A DNA stretch of 64,000 bases from Pleomorphomonas sp. JP5 (GTDB taxonomy: Bacteria > Pseudomonadota > Alphaproteobacteria > Rhizobiales > Pleomorphomonadaceae). The position numbers and the translations under genes were made by a program. The stretch covers positions 1 through 64,000 of the forward strand of contig NZ_JAMDLI010000007.1 in the NCBI RefSeq assembly GCF_023721815.1, read 5' to 3'. Positions 34,579-42,927 of this stretch are shown here, piece by piece. Each line of letters opens with the position of its first letter. Within the stretch, counting starts at the first letter, position 1. A model generated the notes under the pieces. It was given only the letters and a program-made list of their open reading frames with translations. It did not search any database and was not told the origin of the DNA.

Positions 34579-35343
34579 TCACGCCAGCACGCGCTCGGCC
34601 CCCTCCATCGCCGCCACCGCATCCACCCCGGCCGGCAGGCGCATGGGGCAGGTCGGGTCGGTGGCCGCCCGCCATACCGCTTCGGCCACGTCGCCGACGC
34701 GCGTCACCTGGTCGGCCGGGTAGGTGCGCCACTCGGCGAAGACGCCCTCGGCGATCTCCGAGTAGGCCTCGGGGATGCCGAAGGCCATGCGCTTGCGGTG
34801 GTTCTGGCCGAAGGCGGTTTCCGGCGCGCGGCCGGGCAGAACGATGCGCGCGCGAATGCCGAAGGGCTCCACCTCCAGCGCCAGGCACTCGGTGAAGGCG
34901 TTCACCGCCGCCTTGCTGGCGGTGTAGACCGAGAGAAGGTGCAGCGGCGCCACCGTCACCGTCGACGTCACGTTGATGATGACGCCCGCCTTCCGCTGAC
35001 GGAACTGCGGCAATACCGCCTTGGCCATGGCGATGGTGCCGAGCGTGTTGGTCTCGAACGCCAGGCGCACCGCCTCCATCGGAATGCCCTCGAGGGCGTT
35101 GAGCAGGCCGACGCCGGCATTGTTGACCAGCACGTCGATCGGCCCGGCCGCCTCAAGGCAGGCGGCGATGCTCGCGGCGTCCGTCACGTCGAGCGGCAGA
35201 ACGCGCAGCCGCTCCGATGCCGGCAGGATGTCCTCGCGCGGCTCGCGCATGGTGGCGATGACGTTCCAGCCGCGTTCGAGGAACAGGCGCGCCGTTTCGA
35301 GCCCGAAGCCCGAGGAGCAGCCGGTGATCAGAACCGTTGTCAT
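34579..35343 (-). CDS. Short-chain dehydrogenase/reductase
   Basis: 254 residues, classical SDR. The cofactor motif GCSSGFG is near residues 8-14, NNAG near 80, catalytic Ser in INVTSTV, and YTASK with Tyr/Lys near 145. The ATG at 35343 has AAAGGAC upstream. The C-terminal segment resembles SDRs paired with AraC regulators in Proteobacteria. The substrate is unknown. It is divergent from an AraC gene, which probably regulates it. Confidence 0.9.
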   Translation of the reverse strand: MTTVLITGCSSGFGLETARLFLERGWNVIATMREPREDILPASERLRVLPLDVTDAASIAACLEAAGPIDVLVNNAGVGLLNALEGIPMEAVRLAFETNTLGTIAMAKAVLPQFRQRKAGVIINVTSTVTVAPLHLLSVYTASKAAVNAFTECLALEVEPFGIRARIVLPGRAPETAFGQNHRKRMAFGIPEAYSEIAEGVFAEWRTYPADQVTRVGDVAEAVWRAATDPTCPMRLPAGVDAVAAMEGAERVLA

Positions 35344-35439
35344 GGGATGTCCTTTCATGTTGCGGTCGTTTGAGAATAGATCGCAGCATCAGGACGTGCT
35401 ACGATGCTTCGTCCGCATTTCTTTTGCATAAGTCCCGAT

Positions 35440-36333
35440 ATGACCGACCCCCTCGCCGAAGTCGTCACCCTGTTGCAGCCCAGCGCCTCCTTCTCCAAGC
35501 TGGCCAGCACCGCCGGCCCCTGGCGCGTGACGCGCTCGGATGCCGGCCGCCCCTTCTACTGCGCCATACTGGAAGGCCGCTGCCGCCTCATCGTCGACGA
35601 TCGGCCGCCGATCATTCTCGAACAGGGCGACTTCCTGCTGCTGCCCTCGGCCAACGACTTCAGCATGTCCAGCCTCGAACCGCCGCCGGAGGGCGAGCCG
35701 ACCCCGCACCTGGAAGTGGGCCCGCGCCATTACCGGCACGGGCGACCGGACGGACCGGCCGACGCGCGCATGGCGGTCGGCTATTGCGCCTTCGGCTCGC
35801 CCGACGCCGCCCTCCTGCTGTCGCTGCTGCCAAGCCTCATCCATGTGCGCGGCCAACCCCGGCTCGCCACCCTGGTGGAGATGGTCGACGAGGAGGCCCG
35901 CGCCGACCGCCCGGCCCGCGACGTCATCCTCGCCCACCTTCTGCAGATCATGCTGATCGAAGCGCTGCGCGCCGACAGCGGCGCCTCCGCCAGCCCCGGC
36001 CTCGTCCGTGGCCTTGCCGACGAACGCCTCGCCACCGCGCTGCGCCGCCTGCACGAAAACCCGACGCGCCCCTGGACGGTGCCCGGCCTCGCCCGCGAAG
36101 CCGGCCTCTCCCGCACCGTCTTCTTCGAGCGCTTCCGCCGCGTCGTCGGCCTCACGCCCATGGACTACCTGCTCGCCTGGCGCATGGCGCTGGCGAAAGA
36201 CATGCTGCGCCGGGCCGAGGGCGGCGTCGCCGAAGTCGCCGAACGCGTCGGCTACGCCTCCGCCAGCACCTTCACCATCGCCTTCTCAAGGCACGTAGGG
36301 GTGCCGCCGGCACGGTATGCGCGGGAGGCGTGA
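35440..36333 (+). CDS. AraC-family regulator (cupin_6 type)
   Basis: 297 residues. The N-terminal AraC-binding cupin (about 1-185) carries PFYCAILEGRCRLIVDD and ILEQGDFLLLPSAN. The C-terminal double HTH (about 205-297) has WTVPGLAREAGLSRTVFFERFRRVVG and VAEVAERVGYASASTFTIAFSRHVG. I prefer the ATG at 35440 over 35404, since the fold begins with MTDPLAEV. This cupin type usually sits next to a reductase it controls, here the divergent SDR gene. Confidence 0.9.
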   Translation: MTDPLAEVVTLLQPSASFSKLASTAGPWRVTRSDAGRPFYCAILEGRCRLIVDDRPPIILEQGDFLLLPSANDFSMSSLEPPPEGEPTPHLEVGPRHYRHGRPDGPADARMAVGYCAFGSPDAALLLSLLPSLIHVRGQPRLATLVEMVDEEARADRPARDVILAHLLQIMLIEALRADSGASASPGLVRGLADERLATALRRLHENPTRPWTVPGLAREAGLSRTVFFERFRRVVGLTPMDYLLAWRMALAKDMLRRAEGGVAEVAERVGYASASTFTIAFSRHVGVPPARYAREA

Positions 36334-36364
36334 CGCCCGCGCCAACACGAAGGACGCGCCCACC

Positions 36365-36818
36365 ATGGTCGAGATCAGAGCCGCGACCGCCGACGACCTT
36401 CCCGCCATCATCGCCTTGCTGGCCGACGACGATCTCGGCCGGGGGCGGGAGGATGCGCGCCTGCCGCTCGACGCCGGCTACCTGACCGCCTTCGAGGCCA
36501 TCTCCCGCGACGCCAACCAGAGGCTGCTGGTAGCCGACGACGGCGGGACGGTGGTGGGCTGCCTGCAACTCACCTTTCATCCCCGGCCTGACGCGCCGGG
36601 GCATGTGGCGCGGCCATATCGAGGGCGTGCGCGTCGCCCAGGCGCGGCGCAGCGCCGGCATCGGCCGGGCGATGGTCGAACGGGCGATCGCCGAGTGCCG
36701 CGCCCGTCACTGCGCGCTGGTCCAGCTCACCACCGACAAGGCCCGCTCCCGCGCCCACGCCTTCTACGCATCGCTGGGCTTCACGGCGAGCCACGAGGGC
36801 ATGAAGCTGACGCTCTGA
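36365..36818 (+). pseudogene. GNAT acetyltransferase with a +1 frameshift
   Basis: The first part (MVEIRAATADDLPAIIALLADD to GCLQLTF) is in one frame and the second (TRRGMWRGHIEGVRVAQARRS to HEGMKLTL) is in the next. The join falls in CACCTTTCATCCCC at 36575-36577: removing one T gives a continuous FIPGLTRRGMWRG, as expected in this GNAT subfamily. The acetyl-CoA loop ARRSAGIG and the terminal FYASLGF are intact in the second frame. It is either a recent pseudogene, a sequencing error in a T run, or a slippage site. Confidence 0.8.
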
Positions 36819-36843
36819 CAGGAAATATCCCTCGGGCTTACCC

Positions 36844-36980
36844 GCCGGCATCCTCTGTACCGGCGAAGTCTACAAAACCACCGCCAAACTCACCTTCCCC
36901 CAAGGCGCCACCCTCCCCAACCCCATGGGCCTCTTCAACGCCGGGCTAGGCGGAGGCACACGCCGGGCGATTGATATCCG
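36844..36980 (+). pseudogene. DUF1801 C-terminal remnant
   Basis: An uninterrupted reading of about 43 codons (VYKTTAKLTFPQGATLPNP, then MGLFNAGLGGGTRRAIDI) matches the C-terminal part of DUF1801 proteins, but there is no start or N-terminal domain upstream and the similarity stops after AIDI. This is a fragment of a lost gene in the 36819-37140 interval. Confidence 0.55.
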
Positions 36981-37140
36981 AATGTCCGCGATTGGGCCGG
37001 GAGCGGAAGGACTGTTTCTGTCACGCTTTCGGGCAACGCGGAAGCCGCCCAAATGCGTTTGGTGTCGAAGCTAACAAGGTGCTCGGCATGCCTCCGTCGA
37101 TCGACTACAATAGGGTGAGAAAAGGCGGAGCAGTTAAGCG

Positions 37141-37788
37141 GTGACGTTCGACCAGAACATACAAGATCAGATGGAAGAAGCTCGCAAGTTGGGAAGCGTA
37201 AGCTCTTCTGATTGGAAGTCCTACACGTGGAAGAACGAACTCGCCGAGCAGCGCCGCAGAATTATTCTTCATCTCGATGAGGCGTTGGCGGAAGCGGATA
37301 CGGAGCACAATCCCTATCACATGCTGGAGAGAGCGGTTGGAATCGCTGCCGTGTGCATGAGACGACTAATCGAGTGCCGTCTGGTGACGGATCGTTTTCG
37401 CGAGACGCCGCTTGAAGTTCATGAGATCGACGTTAATAAAGATGTGGAATGGCGAGAGCCATTCGTAAGCCGAACGTCGAGCGAAATCTTCAACAACTAT
37501 GACATGACGGCCCGGCGGCAGGAAAAACGAACGCCAAAATTTATCTCGGACAAGATGCTACACGCCCGCGTCATCGGCGTTCTTTCAGGAAGTACTTATC
37601 TGCCGAACGGCTTGCTGATCGCATCGGACACGCAGAGCAAGACACAGCTATTTCACTTCTCACCGCTTGAGATCGCAGACCTGTTCGATGCCTTCTTACG
37701 GGATGAAGTTCGGCGAACTTACGATGGAGACAAGGATAAGGATGGCGAGTTTTCGGGGACCCGAAAGGTTTTCGCGATACGCGAGTAG
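37141..37788 (+). CDS. Hypothetical protein on AT-richer DNA
   Basis: 215 residues from a GTG. It is highly charged and mostly helical: an N-terminal helix pair (NIQDQMEEARKLG and KNELAEQRRRIILHLDEALAEAD), a central HMLERAVGIAAVCMRRLIECRL, and a C-terminal part with HFSPLEIADLFDAFLRDEVRR. No known domain, signal or membrane segment is seen. Base composition is clearly lower in GC than both neighbours and codon use differs, suggesting acquisition. It stands alone, so context gives no function. Confidence 0.7.
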   Translation: MTFDQNIQDQMEEARKLGSVSSSDWKSYTWKNELAEQRRRIILHLDEALAEADTEHNPYHMLERAVGIAAVCMRRLIECRLVTDRFRETPLEVHEIDVNKDVEWREPFVSRTSSEIFNNYDMTARRQEKRTPKFISDKMLHARVIGVLSGSTYLPNGLLIASDTQSKTQLFHFSPLEIADLFDAFLRDEVRRTYDGDKDKDGEFSGTRKVFAIRE

Positions 37789-37843
37789 TCTTTATTTGGG
37801 GAAGTCTCTCTGGTGGGGATCAATGAGGCTGACACCCTCCCCC

Positions 37844-38407
37844 TCAAACCCTCACCCGATAATACACCTTCATCTGCTCCGGCCGGTCCGACGGGTGCGG
37901 CCCCACCTGCTGCACCTCTCCACCCACCTTCTCGACGACCGCCCGCGAGGCGAGGTTCTCCACATTGCAGAGGATTTGCAGCTCGGTGAGGCCCTTGGTT
38001 TTGGCAAACGCCATCAGCGCCCGGAGCGCGGCGGTGGCGTAGCCCCGGCCCTGTTTCCAGGGGACGATGGAGTAGCCGACGTGGCCGGGCACGCCATAGG
38101 GCACGGCGCCGGTGGCCGGGACGAAGCGCAGGTCGGCCTTGCCGGCGAATTCGCCGTCGGAGATCCAGAGGGCGTGGTTGACCTCGGTCGTCGGCAGGGC
38201 GCTTTCCGCCGGGGCGGGAAAGGTGAGGAGCCGGTCGAGATAGCCGGCCCGGTCGGCCCTGAGGGCGTCGAGTTCGGCCGCGATGTAGGCGGCGTCGCCC
38301 GTGCGCCTCGGGTCGGGCGCCCAGCCCCTCGTCAGCGCGTCCTCATAGCCGCCGAGCGCATCGAGCGTCGGCCTCACCAGAACCGGGGGTGTCGAAAAGG
38401 CGGTCAT
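37844..38407 (-). CDS. GNAT-family N-acetyltransferase
   Basis: 187 residues. Motif A is HVGYSIVPWKQGRGYATAALRALMAFA with the QGRGYA acetyl-CoA loop near residue 130. LQILCNVENLASRAVVEKVGG is the family's second Asn-containing strand-helix. It is most like RimJ/RimL-type or predicted acetyltransferases of the alkaline-phosphatase-neighbour group; the substrate is unknown. The start was placed at 38407, where AGGAGG precedes the ATG and the conserved domain begins. Confidence 0.88.
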   Translation of the reverse strand: MTAFSTPPVLVRPTLDALGGYEDALTRGWAPDPRRTGDAAYIAAELDALRADRAGYLDRLLTFPAPAESALPTTEVNHALWISDGEFAGKADLRFVPATGAVPYGVPGHVGYSIVPWKQGRGYATAALRALMAFAKTKGLTELQILCNVENLASRAVVEKVGGEVQQVGPHPSDRPEQMKVYYRVRV

Positions 38408-38585
38408 TGCGGCGGGCCCTCCTTGCCACACCTGGAGACTCCCCGGTGAGTCTCCTTCACCGGACAATCGCCATCTCCGTTTCAAGACGCCTTTTGGGCT
38501 TGGAAAGCAACATCTTGCCACCTCGCCGCGCGCCGGCCGGATGATGCTTTCGTTGGAGGGCTCGCAACGGTCCGGTCGATGCCCC

Positions 38586-39563
38586 CTACCCCTCAACCTC
38601 CCTCAGGAAGGCGAGCAGCGCCTCGGTCACCGCCTCCGGCCGCTCCTGTTGCAGCCAGTGGCCGGCGCCGGGGATCACATGGGATCCGCGAAGGTCGGGC
38701 ACCAGATCGGGCATGGCGGCGATGATCTCGGCCATGCCGGGGATGGAAAGGCCGGTGTCGCGTTCGCCGACCAGGAACAGCGCCGGCACCGCCACCTTGG
38801 CGCCGGCCATCGCCTGCTGAAGCTCGAAGTTGCGGTCGAGATTGCGATAGTAGTTGAGCGCGCCGGTGAAGCCGCTGGCCGCGAAGGCCGCCGCCATCCG
38901 GTCGAGCTCCGCCTCGGGCAGCCAGGCGGGCAGCGCCGCCGGCTCGGGCAGATCGGCGAGAAGCCCTCCGCCCCGCCGGACCATGCCGAAGGGGTTGGGC
39001 GTGTCGTCGCCGGGGTGGCGCGGCCCGGCCTCGCCGCTCGCCGCGGAGAGGATCTTGAGAAGCGTCCGGCGCGGGTCGCGGGCCAACTCGGCGTCGGCCA
39101 GCCCCGGCTCGTTGAAGTAGAGCGTGTAGAACAGCGCCTCCTCGCTCCGTGGGAAGATCCGCGACGGCGGCAGCGGCGGTAGGCCCATCATCGGCACGCC
39201 CAGCGCCACCACGGCGCGGAAGCGGTCGGGCCGCATCAGGGCCGCCTGCCAGGCGACGGTGGCGCCCCAGTCGTGGCCGACGATCGCCGCCTGCGCTTCG
39301 CCGAGCGCGTCGAGCAGCACCACCATGTCGCCGACGGCATGCACCACGGTGTACTGGTCCTCCCGGCCGGGCGCGTCGCTGCCGCCATAGCCGCGCATGT
39401 CCGGCGCCACCGCCCGGTAGCCGGCCGCCGCCAGCGCCGCCACCTGATGGCGCCAGGCGCGTTTTCCCTCGGGAAAGCCATGGCAGAACAGCACCAGCGG
39501 CCCCTCGCCGGCCTCGAGAAGACTCATGGAGATGGTCCGCGTGTCGATCCGCGTCTCGCGCAT
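38586..39563 (-). CDS. Alpha/beta hydrolase, epoxide-hydrolase type
   Basis: 325 residues. The oxyanion motif HGFPE is near residue 29, the nucleophile Asp is in GHDWGA near 96, and the catalytic His is in GAGHWLQQERPE near 303, with a cap domain of about 100 residues containing two Tyr-rich stretches (FYTLYFNEPG, LNYYRNLDRN). This is the epoxide-hydrolase/haloalkane-dehalogenase class; the substrate is unknown. The ATG at 39563 has AAAAGGAG upstream. It is divergent from an Rrf2-type regulator with a dyad between them. Confidence 0.92.
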   Translation of the reverse strand: MRETRIDTRTISMSLLEAGEGPLVLFCHGFPEGKRAWRHQVAALAAAGYRAVAPDMRGYGGSDAPGREDQYTVVHAVGDMVVLLDALGEAQAAIVGHDWGATVAWQAALMRPDRFRAVVALGVPMMGLPPLPPSRIFPRSEEALFYTLYFNEPGLADAELARDPRRTLLKILSAASGEAGPRHPGDDTPNPFGMVRRGGGLLADLPEPAALPAWLPEAELDRMAAAFAASGFTGALNYYRNLDRNFELQQAMAGAKVAVPALFLVGERDTGLSIPGMAEIIAAMPDLVPDLRGSHVIPGAGHWLQQERPEAVTEALLAFLREVEG

Positions 39564-39583
39564 GGCATGGCTCCTTTTATTGC

Positions 39584-39600
39584 GTAACAAATGGTGTTAC
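39584..39600. promoter_or_regulatory. Dyad operator between epoxide hydrolase and Rrf2 regulator
   Basis: GTAAC-AAATGGT-GTTAC lies 20 bp upstream of the hydrolase start and within the divergent promoter region. It is the likely binding site of the adjacent Rrf2 protein. Confidence 0.55.
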
Positions 39601-39657
39601 AGAATGACGAGCGAGTCAAGACAGCGTAACTTCAATTGTTGCGGAAAGGCGATGAGG

Positions 39658-40086
39658 ATGCGAAGCGACGGCCGGCTGGCGCGCATGCTGCACGTGCTGG
39701 TTCACATGGCGCTGCTCGGCGGCCGGGAGACCTCAGAGCGCATCGCCGAGATGCTGAACACCAACCCGGTGGTGGTGCGCCGCACCCTCGGCGCCCTGCG
39801 CGCTCATGGCATCGTCGCCTCCGAAGGTGGGCGCGGCGGCGGCTGGAAGCTGGCGAAAAGCCTCGAGGAGATCACGGTTCTCGACGTGCAGCGGGCGCTC
39901 AGCGCCGGGCCGATCCTGCCGGCCGCCACCTCGAGCGATCATCCCTCCTGCCCGGTGGAGCGCGCCTCCAACGCCGTGCTCGTCGCCGCCCACGCCGCGG
40001 CCGAAGCGCGGCTGGCCGAGATCTACGGCGCCGCCCCGCTGTCCGAAATCGCCCGCGCCGCCATGGAAACGGCGAAGGGCGCCTGA
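39658..40086 (+). CDS. Rrf2-family transcriptional regulator (YwnA-like)
   Basis: 142 residues. The winged HTH has LARMLHVLVHMA, SERIAEMLNTNPVVVRRTLGALR and the wing EGGRGGGWKLAKSLEEITVLDV. Of the three Cys that hold an Fe-S cluster in IscR/NsrR, only one Cys is visible (HPSCPVER), so it is more likely a single-Cys redox or ligand sensor. The start is the ATG with AAAGG eight bases upstream. It probably controls the divergent epoxide hydrolase. Confidence 0.9.
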   Translation: MRSDGRLARMLHVLVHMALLGGRETSERIAEMLNTNPVVVRRTLGALRAHGIVASEGGRGGGWKLAKSLEEITVLDVQRALSAGPILPAATSSDHPSCPVERASNAVLVAAHAAAEARLAEIYGAAPLSEIARAAMETAKGA

Positions 40087-40136
40087 TCGGATGGCCCGGC
40101 GCGTCCGAAGGAGAAGTAGAAGAGCGGTATCACTGC

Positions 40137-40205
40137 CTCGCCCTTTCCTGCGCGAAGGCGCAGGACCTCAGGCAGAATGAGGCGCGACGCCGCTATCGCG
40201 CTCCC
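40137..40205 (+). repeat. Repeat family A, solitary unit
   Basis: Hairpin TCCTGCGC-GAAG-GCGCAGGA followed by CCTCAGGCAG and the trailing TATCGCGCTCCC. It lies between convergent genes, as does the copy at 9812. Confidence 0.75.
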
Positions 40206-40239
40206 CTGTGTCCTAGCTTCTCCCCATGCCCCCTCCCTG

Positions 40240-41040
40240 CTACATCACCTGCGGCGTGCTGGCCGTGTCGAGGCGGCGGTGGATCAGCGAGACGAGGCAG
40301 AGCAGATCCTCGGCGTCTTCCCGCGTCATGTGCCAGTGCGGGCGCGCCTCGGCCTCGGACGGGGCCTGGACCAGGCCGAACACGCCCTTCAGGAGCGCGG
40401 CAAAGCCCTTCTGCTCGCCGATCAGCCCCTCGCAGGTCAGCGCATTGATCGCCAGGAGCGGTGGGGCGCCGGCAAAGGCCTCGTCGACGAGGTCGGCCCC
40501 GTCGCCATCGAGGCCGGTGCGGCGGCGGATCTTGTCGGCCAGCCCCATGATCGCCTCCTGCACGGCGAGGAAGTAGCCGTCGGCCAGCAGCTCCTGCTGG
40601 CAGAAGCGCATCACCTCCGGGTGGGCGTCGCGATAGGTCAGGTCGGCCCTCAGCTCGCGCGCCCGCCTGGTGGCCTCGCTGAGCTTCGAGGCCGTCCGCA
40701 TCGCCTCCAGCTTGCCCTCGACGCTGACGGTGAGGCCGGCCAGCGCCAGCGCCCGGTTGACGCTGTCGCGCATCGCCTCGAAGCGCTCCGGATCCCTGGC
40801 GAAGCGCTCGGGCCGCATGGCGGTGCAGATGAAGGCCAGGATGTGGGTGCGGTCGTTGCGCGTCGTCTGCACGTCGGCGAAGGCGTTGAAAAGCCGCTGC
40901 CGCGTGTCGAGCCCGGCATCGGGATCGGGAATGCCGGCCATCTCGAACAGCGCAGGAATCTCGCCTTCGGTCAAACCGCCGGGCGTATCGCCGAGCGCGC
41001 CGGCTATGGCTTCCAATTGGGTCTGGGTAAATGTTGGCAT
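40240..41040 (-). CDS. TIGR02391-family (Ymh-like) protein
   Basis: 266 residues. The C-terminal 130 match TIGR02391: DGYFLAVQEAIMGLADKIRRRTGLDGDG, then LLAINALTCEGLIGEQKGFAALLKGVFGLVQAP, then EDAEDLLCLVSLIHRRLDTA. The N-terminal 120 are a separate helical domain. Family members occur in phage, plasmid and defence loci; the activity is unknown. In this copy the usual late IRNPxAH motif is degenerate (LVQAPSEAEARPHW). The GC content is like that of the chromosome, so it is not recently acquired. Confidence 0.8.
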   Translation of the reverse strand: MPTFTQTQLEAIAGALGDTPGGLTEGEIPALFEMAGIPDPDAGLDTRQRLFNAFADVQTTRNDRTHILAFICTAMRPERFARDPERFEAMRDSVNRALALAGLTVSVEGKLEAMRTASKLSEATRRARELRADLTYRDAHPEVMRFCQQELLADGYFLAVQEAIMGLADKIRRRTGLDGDGADLVDEAFAGAPPLLAINALTCEGLIGEQKGFAALLKGVFGLVQAPSEAEARPHWHMTREDAEDLLCLVSLIHRRLDTASTPQVM

Positions 41041-41386
41041 GATGTCTCGCCCTGGCTGAACCGCCCGCGACTGAATACATTCCGGAGTCCAACTCGAACT
41101 CGCCGGCATCAAGCGAAAGGAACGAAGCCAGACGCCAGCGCCAGTAAAGATTCGGATCAGACTCACATCGGACAATGATTTAACCCGGCAAGTATGCTCC
41201 CCGTTCCATAAAGAACGAGTGCTTCAATAGTATATCATCCGAAGTGCGGCCGTCGTTTTCGCGAGGGGGTCGTTTTTTCTACAAGAGAGCGTGACGCCGG
41301 GGTTTGAGCGCATCGACGCCTCGCGGCGCCCGCCGATTTCGGCTACCGTCCCGCCACTTGCCGGATAGTCTCCAGAGGGGTTGAGG
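41041..41386. other. Intergenic region without recognised features
   Basis: 346 bp between divergent genes. It is AT-richer near 41200-41245, where promoters are likely, and there is no repeat family member, hairpin or ORF I can support. Confidence 0.5.
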
Positions 41387-41998
41387 ATGCGCGGAACGTC
41401 GATACTGTTTGCCATGGCCGCCGAGCAGGAATACGGCCCCGGCCTCCGGGCGCGCATCAGGCCGGTGATGATCGGCGTCGGCCCGGTGGAGGCCGCCGTC
41501 AACCTCACCGCCGAGCTCGCCGCCCGCGCCCATCGCGGCGACCTGCCCAAGCTGGTGGTCAGCCTCGGCTCGGCCGGCTCGCGCAGGCTCAGGCATTGCG
41601 AGGTCTATCAGGCGACGTCCATCTCCTATCGCGACATCGACGCCTCCCCCCTCGGCTTTGCCAAGGGCACCACGCCGCTGCTCGACCTGCCGGCCACCGT
41701 TCCGCTGCCGCTGCGCATCCCCGGCGTGCCGGAGGCCAGCCTTTCCACCGGCGGCAACGTCGTCTCCGGCGCCGCCTACGACCTGATCGACGCCGACATG
41801 GTCGACATGGAAACCTTCGCCCTCTGGCGCGCCGCCCAAAAATTCGCCGTCCCCCTCCTCGGCCTGCGCGGCATCTCCGACGGCCAGAGCGAACTCACCG
41901 GCTTTCACGACTGGACGGAATATCTCCACATCATCGACGAAAAGCTCGCGGCCATCGTCGACAGGATTCTGGCCGGCGAGGTGGTTGGCGGCGCTTGA
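41387..41998 (+). CDS. 5'-methylthioadenosine/S-adenosylhomocysteine nucleosidase-like protein
   Basis: 203 residues, PNP/UDP phosphorylase fold. LPKLVVSLGSAGSRRL is the nucleotide-binding loop, ADMVDMETFALWRAAQ carries the ribose-binding Met-Glu pair, and LLGLRGISDGQSEL contains the catalytic Asp. It cleaves the glycosidic bond of MTA or SAH, recycling adenine and methylthioribose. The N-terminal glycine-rich strand is short (RGTSILFAMAAEQEYG). The ATG is preceded by AGAGGGG. It stands alone before the convergent AlaX gene. Confidence 0.88.
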   Translation: MRGTSILFAMAAEQEYGPGLRARIRPVMIGVGPVEAAVNLTAELAARAHRGDLPKLVVSLGSAGSRRLRHCEVYQATSISYRDIDASPLGFAKGTTPLLDLPATVPLPLRIPGVPEASLSTGGNVVSGAAYDLIDADMVDMETFALWRAAQKFAVPLLGLRGISDGQSELTGFHDWTEYLHIIDEKLAAIVDRILAGEVVGGA

Positions 41999-42010
41999 GG
42001 GCAGAGGCCG

Positions 42011-42730
42011 TCAGCCCTCGAACCCCACTCTGATCCGCCGGTTCTGGCGGCCCTTGTTGTCCACCTTGAGAATGCGCACCGGCCTTGCCTCGCCGGTCGA
42101 TTTGAGATGGGTGCCGCCGCAGCCCTGGCGGTCGATGTCGCCGATCTCCACGATGCGGACGTTGCCGTCGTCCTGGCGGGGCGGCGACACGGACCGGCTG
42201 CGGAAGAGGCCCGGCACGGCGTTGGCGTCGTCCCAGGGCATCTGAAAGGCGCGGATCGGCAGGTCGGCCCGGATCACCTCGTTGATCGGGCCGGAGAGGG
42301 CGCGCAGCCGCTCCACATCCGAGGCGGGCAGATCGAAATCCAGCCGGAAGGTGCCGTCGGCCGACAGCTGCGCGCCGGTCAGCAGCGCGCCGTCGAAGGC
42401 CTGGTAGACGATGCTGTTGGCGATGTGGGCCAGGGTGTGCAGCTCGGCCATCAGGCGCCGGAAACCGGCGTCGACAGTGACGCGCACCGGCCCGGCCACC
42501 TCGGCCTCGCCCTCGAAAGCATGCCACCAGCCGCCCGCCGCCGCCTCCACGCCGGTGATCGCCGCCGCGCCGCCGTCCCAGTGGAGCACGGCCCGGTCGG
42601 GCAACTGCCCGCCACCGCCGGGAAAGGCGATCACCTGATCGAGCAGCACCATGCCGGGCCGCGCGTCGACCACGTCGGCCTCCAGTTCAAGAAGATCGGA
42701 GCGGGTCTGATAGAGAGGCTGCGGGCGCAA
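42011..42730 (-). CDS. Alanyl-tRNA editing protein (AlaX-type)
   Basis: 239 residues, free-standing editing domain that deacylates mischarged Ser- or Gly-tRNA(Ala). Zinc ligands are the HTLAH pair in the middle and CGGTH near the C terminus; FPGGGGQLPD is the conserved Gly loop. The frame runs far upstream without a good ATG. The best start is TTG at 42730, which has GGGGG seven bases upstream and begins MRPQPLYQTRSDLLE, where family members start. It is divergent from the GntR gene. Confidence 0.88.
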   Translation of the reverse strand: MRPQPLYQTRSDLLELEADVVDARPGMVLLDQVIAFPGGGGQLPDRAVLHWDGGAAAITGVEAAAGGWWHAFEGEAEVAGPVRVTVDAGFRRLMAELHTLAHIANSIVYQAFDGALLTGAQLSADGTFRLDFDLPASDVERLRALSGPINEVIRADLPIRAFQMPWDDANAVPGLFRSRSVSPPRQDDGNVRIVEIGDIDRQGCGGTHLKSTGEARPVRILKVDNKGRQNRRIRVGFEG

Positions 42731-42896
42731 CGGCTGGCCCCCTTTCGTTTCAGGGCTTTGCGAACGTGATCCCGTTCCCTCGGGCCTCGACCTTTCGGGC
42801 GGCCCTGACGGAGGCGGACGCCCCGGCTGGGCGCTGCCCCTGAACCGCCGGATCAAGCGGAACGCTGACGTGACAATGTCGGCTCAGCGTGGCATG

Positions 42897-42908
42897 ATTG
42901 GATCCAAT
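42897..42908 (+). promoter_or_regulatory. GntR-type operator
   Basis: ATTGGATCCAAT, a perfect 12-bp palindrome 20 bp upstream of the GntR start. Its form (TTGGATCCAA) fits FCD-type GntR operators, so autoregulation is likely. Confidence 0.55.
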
Positions 42909-42927
42909 ATACAACTGGATATCCATC

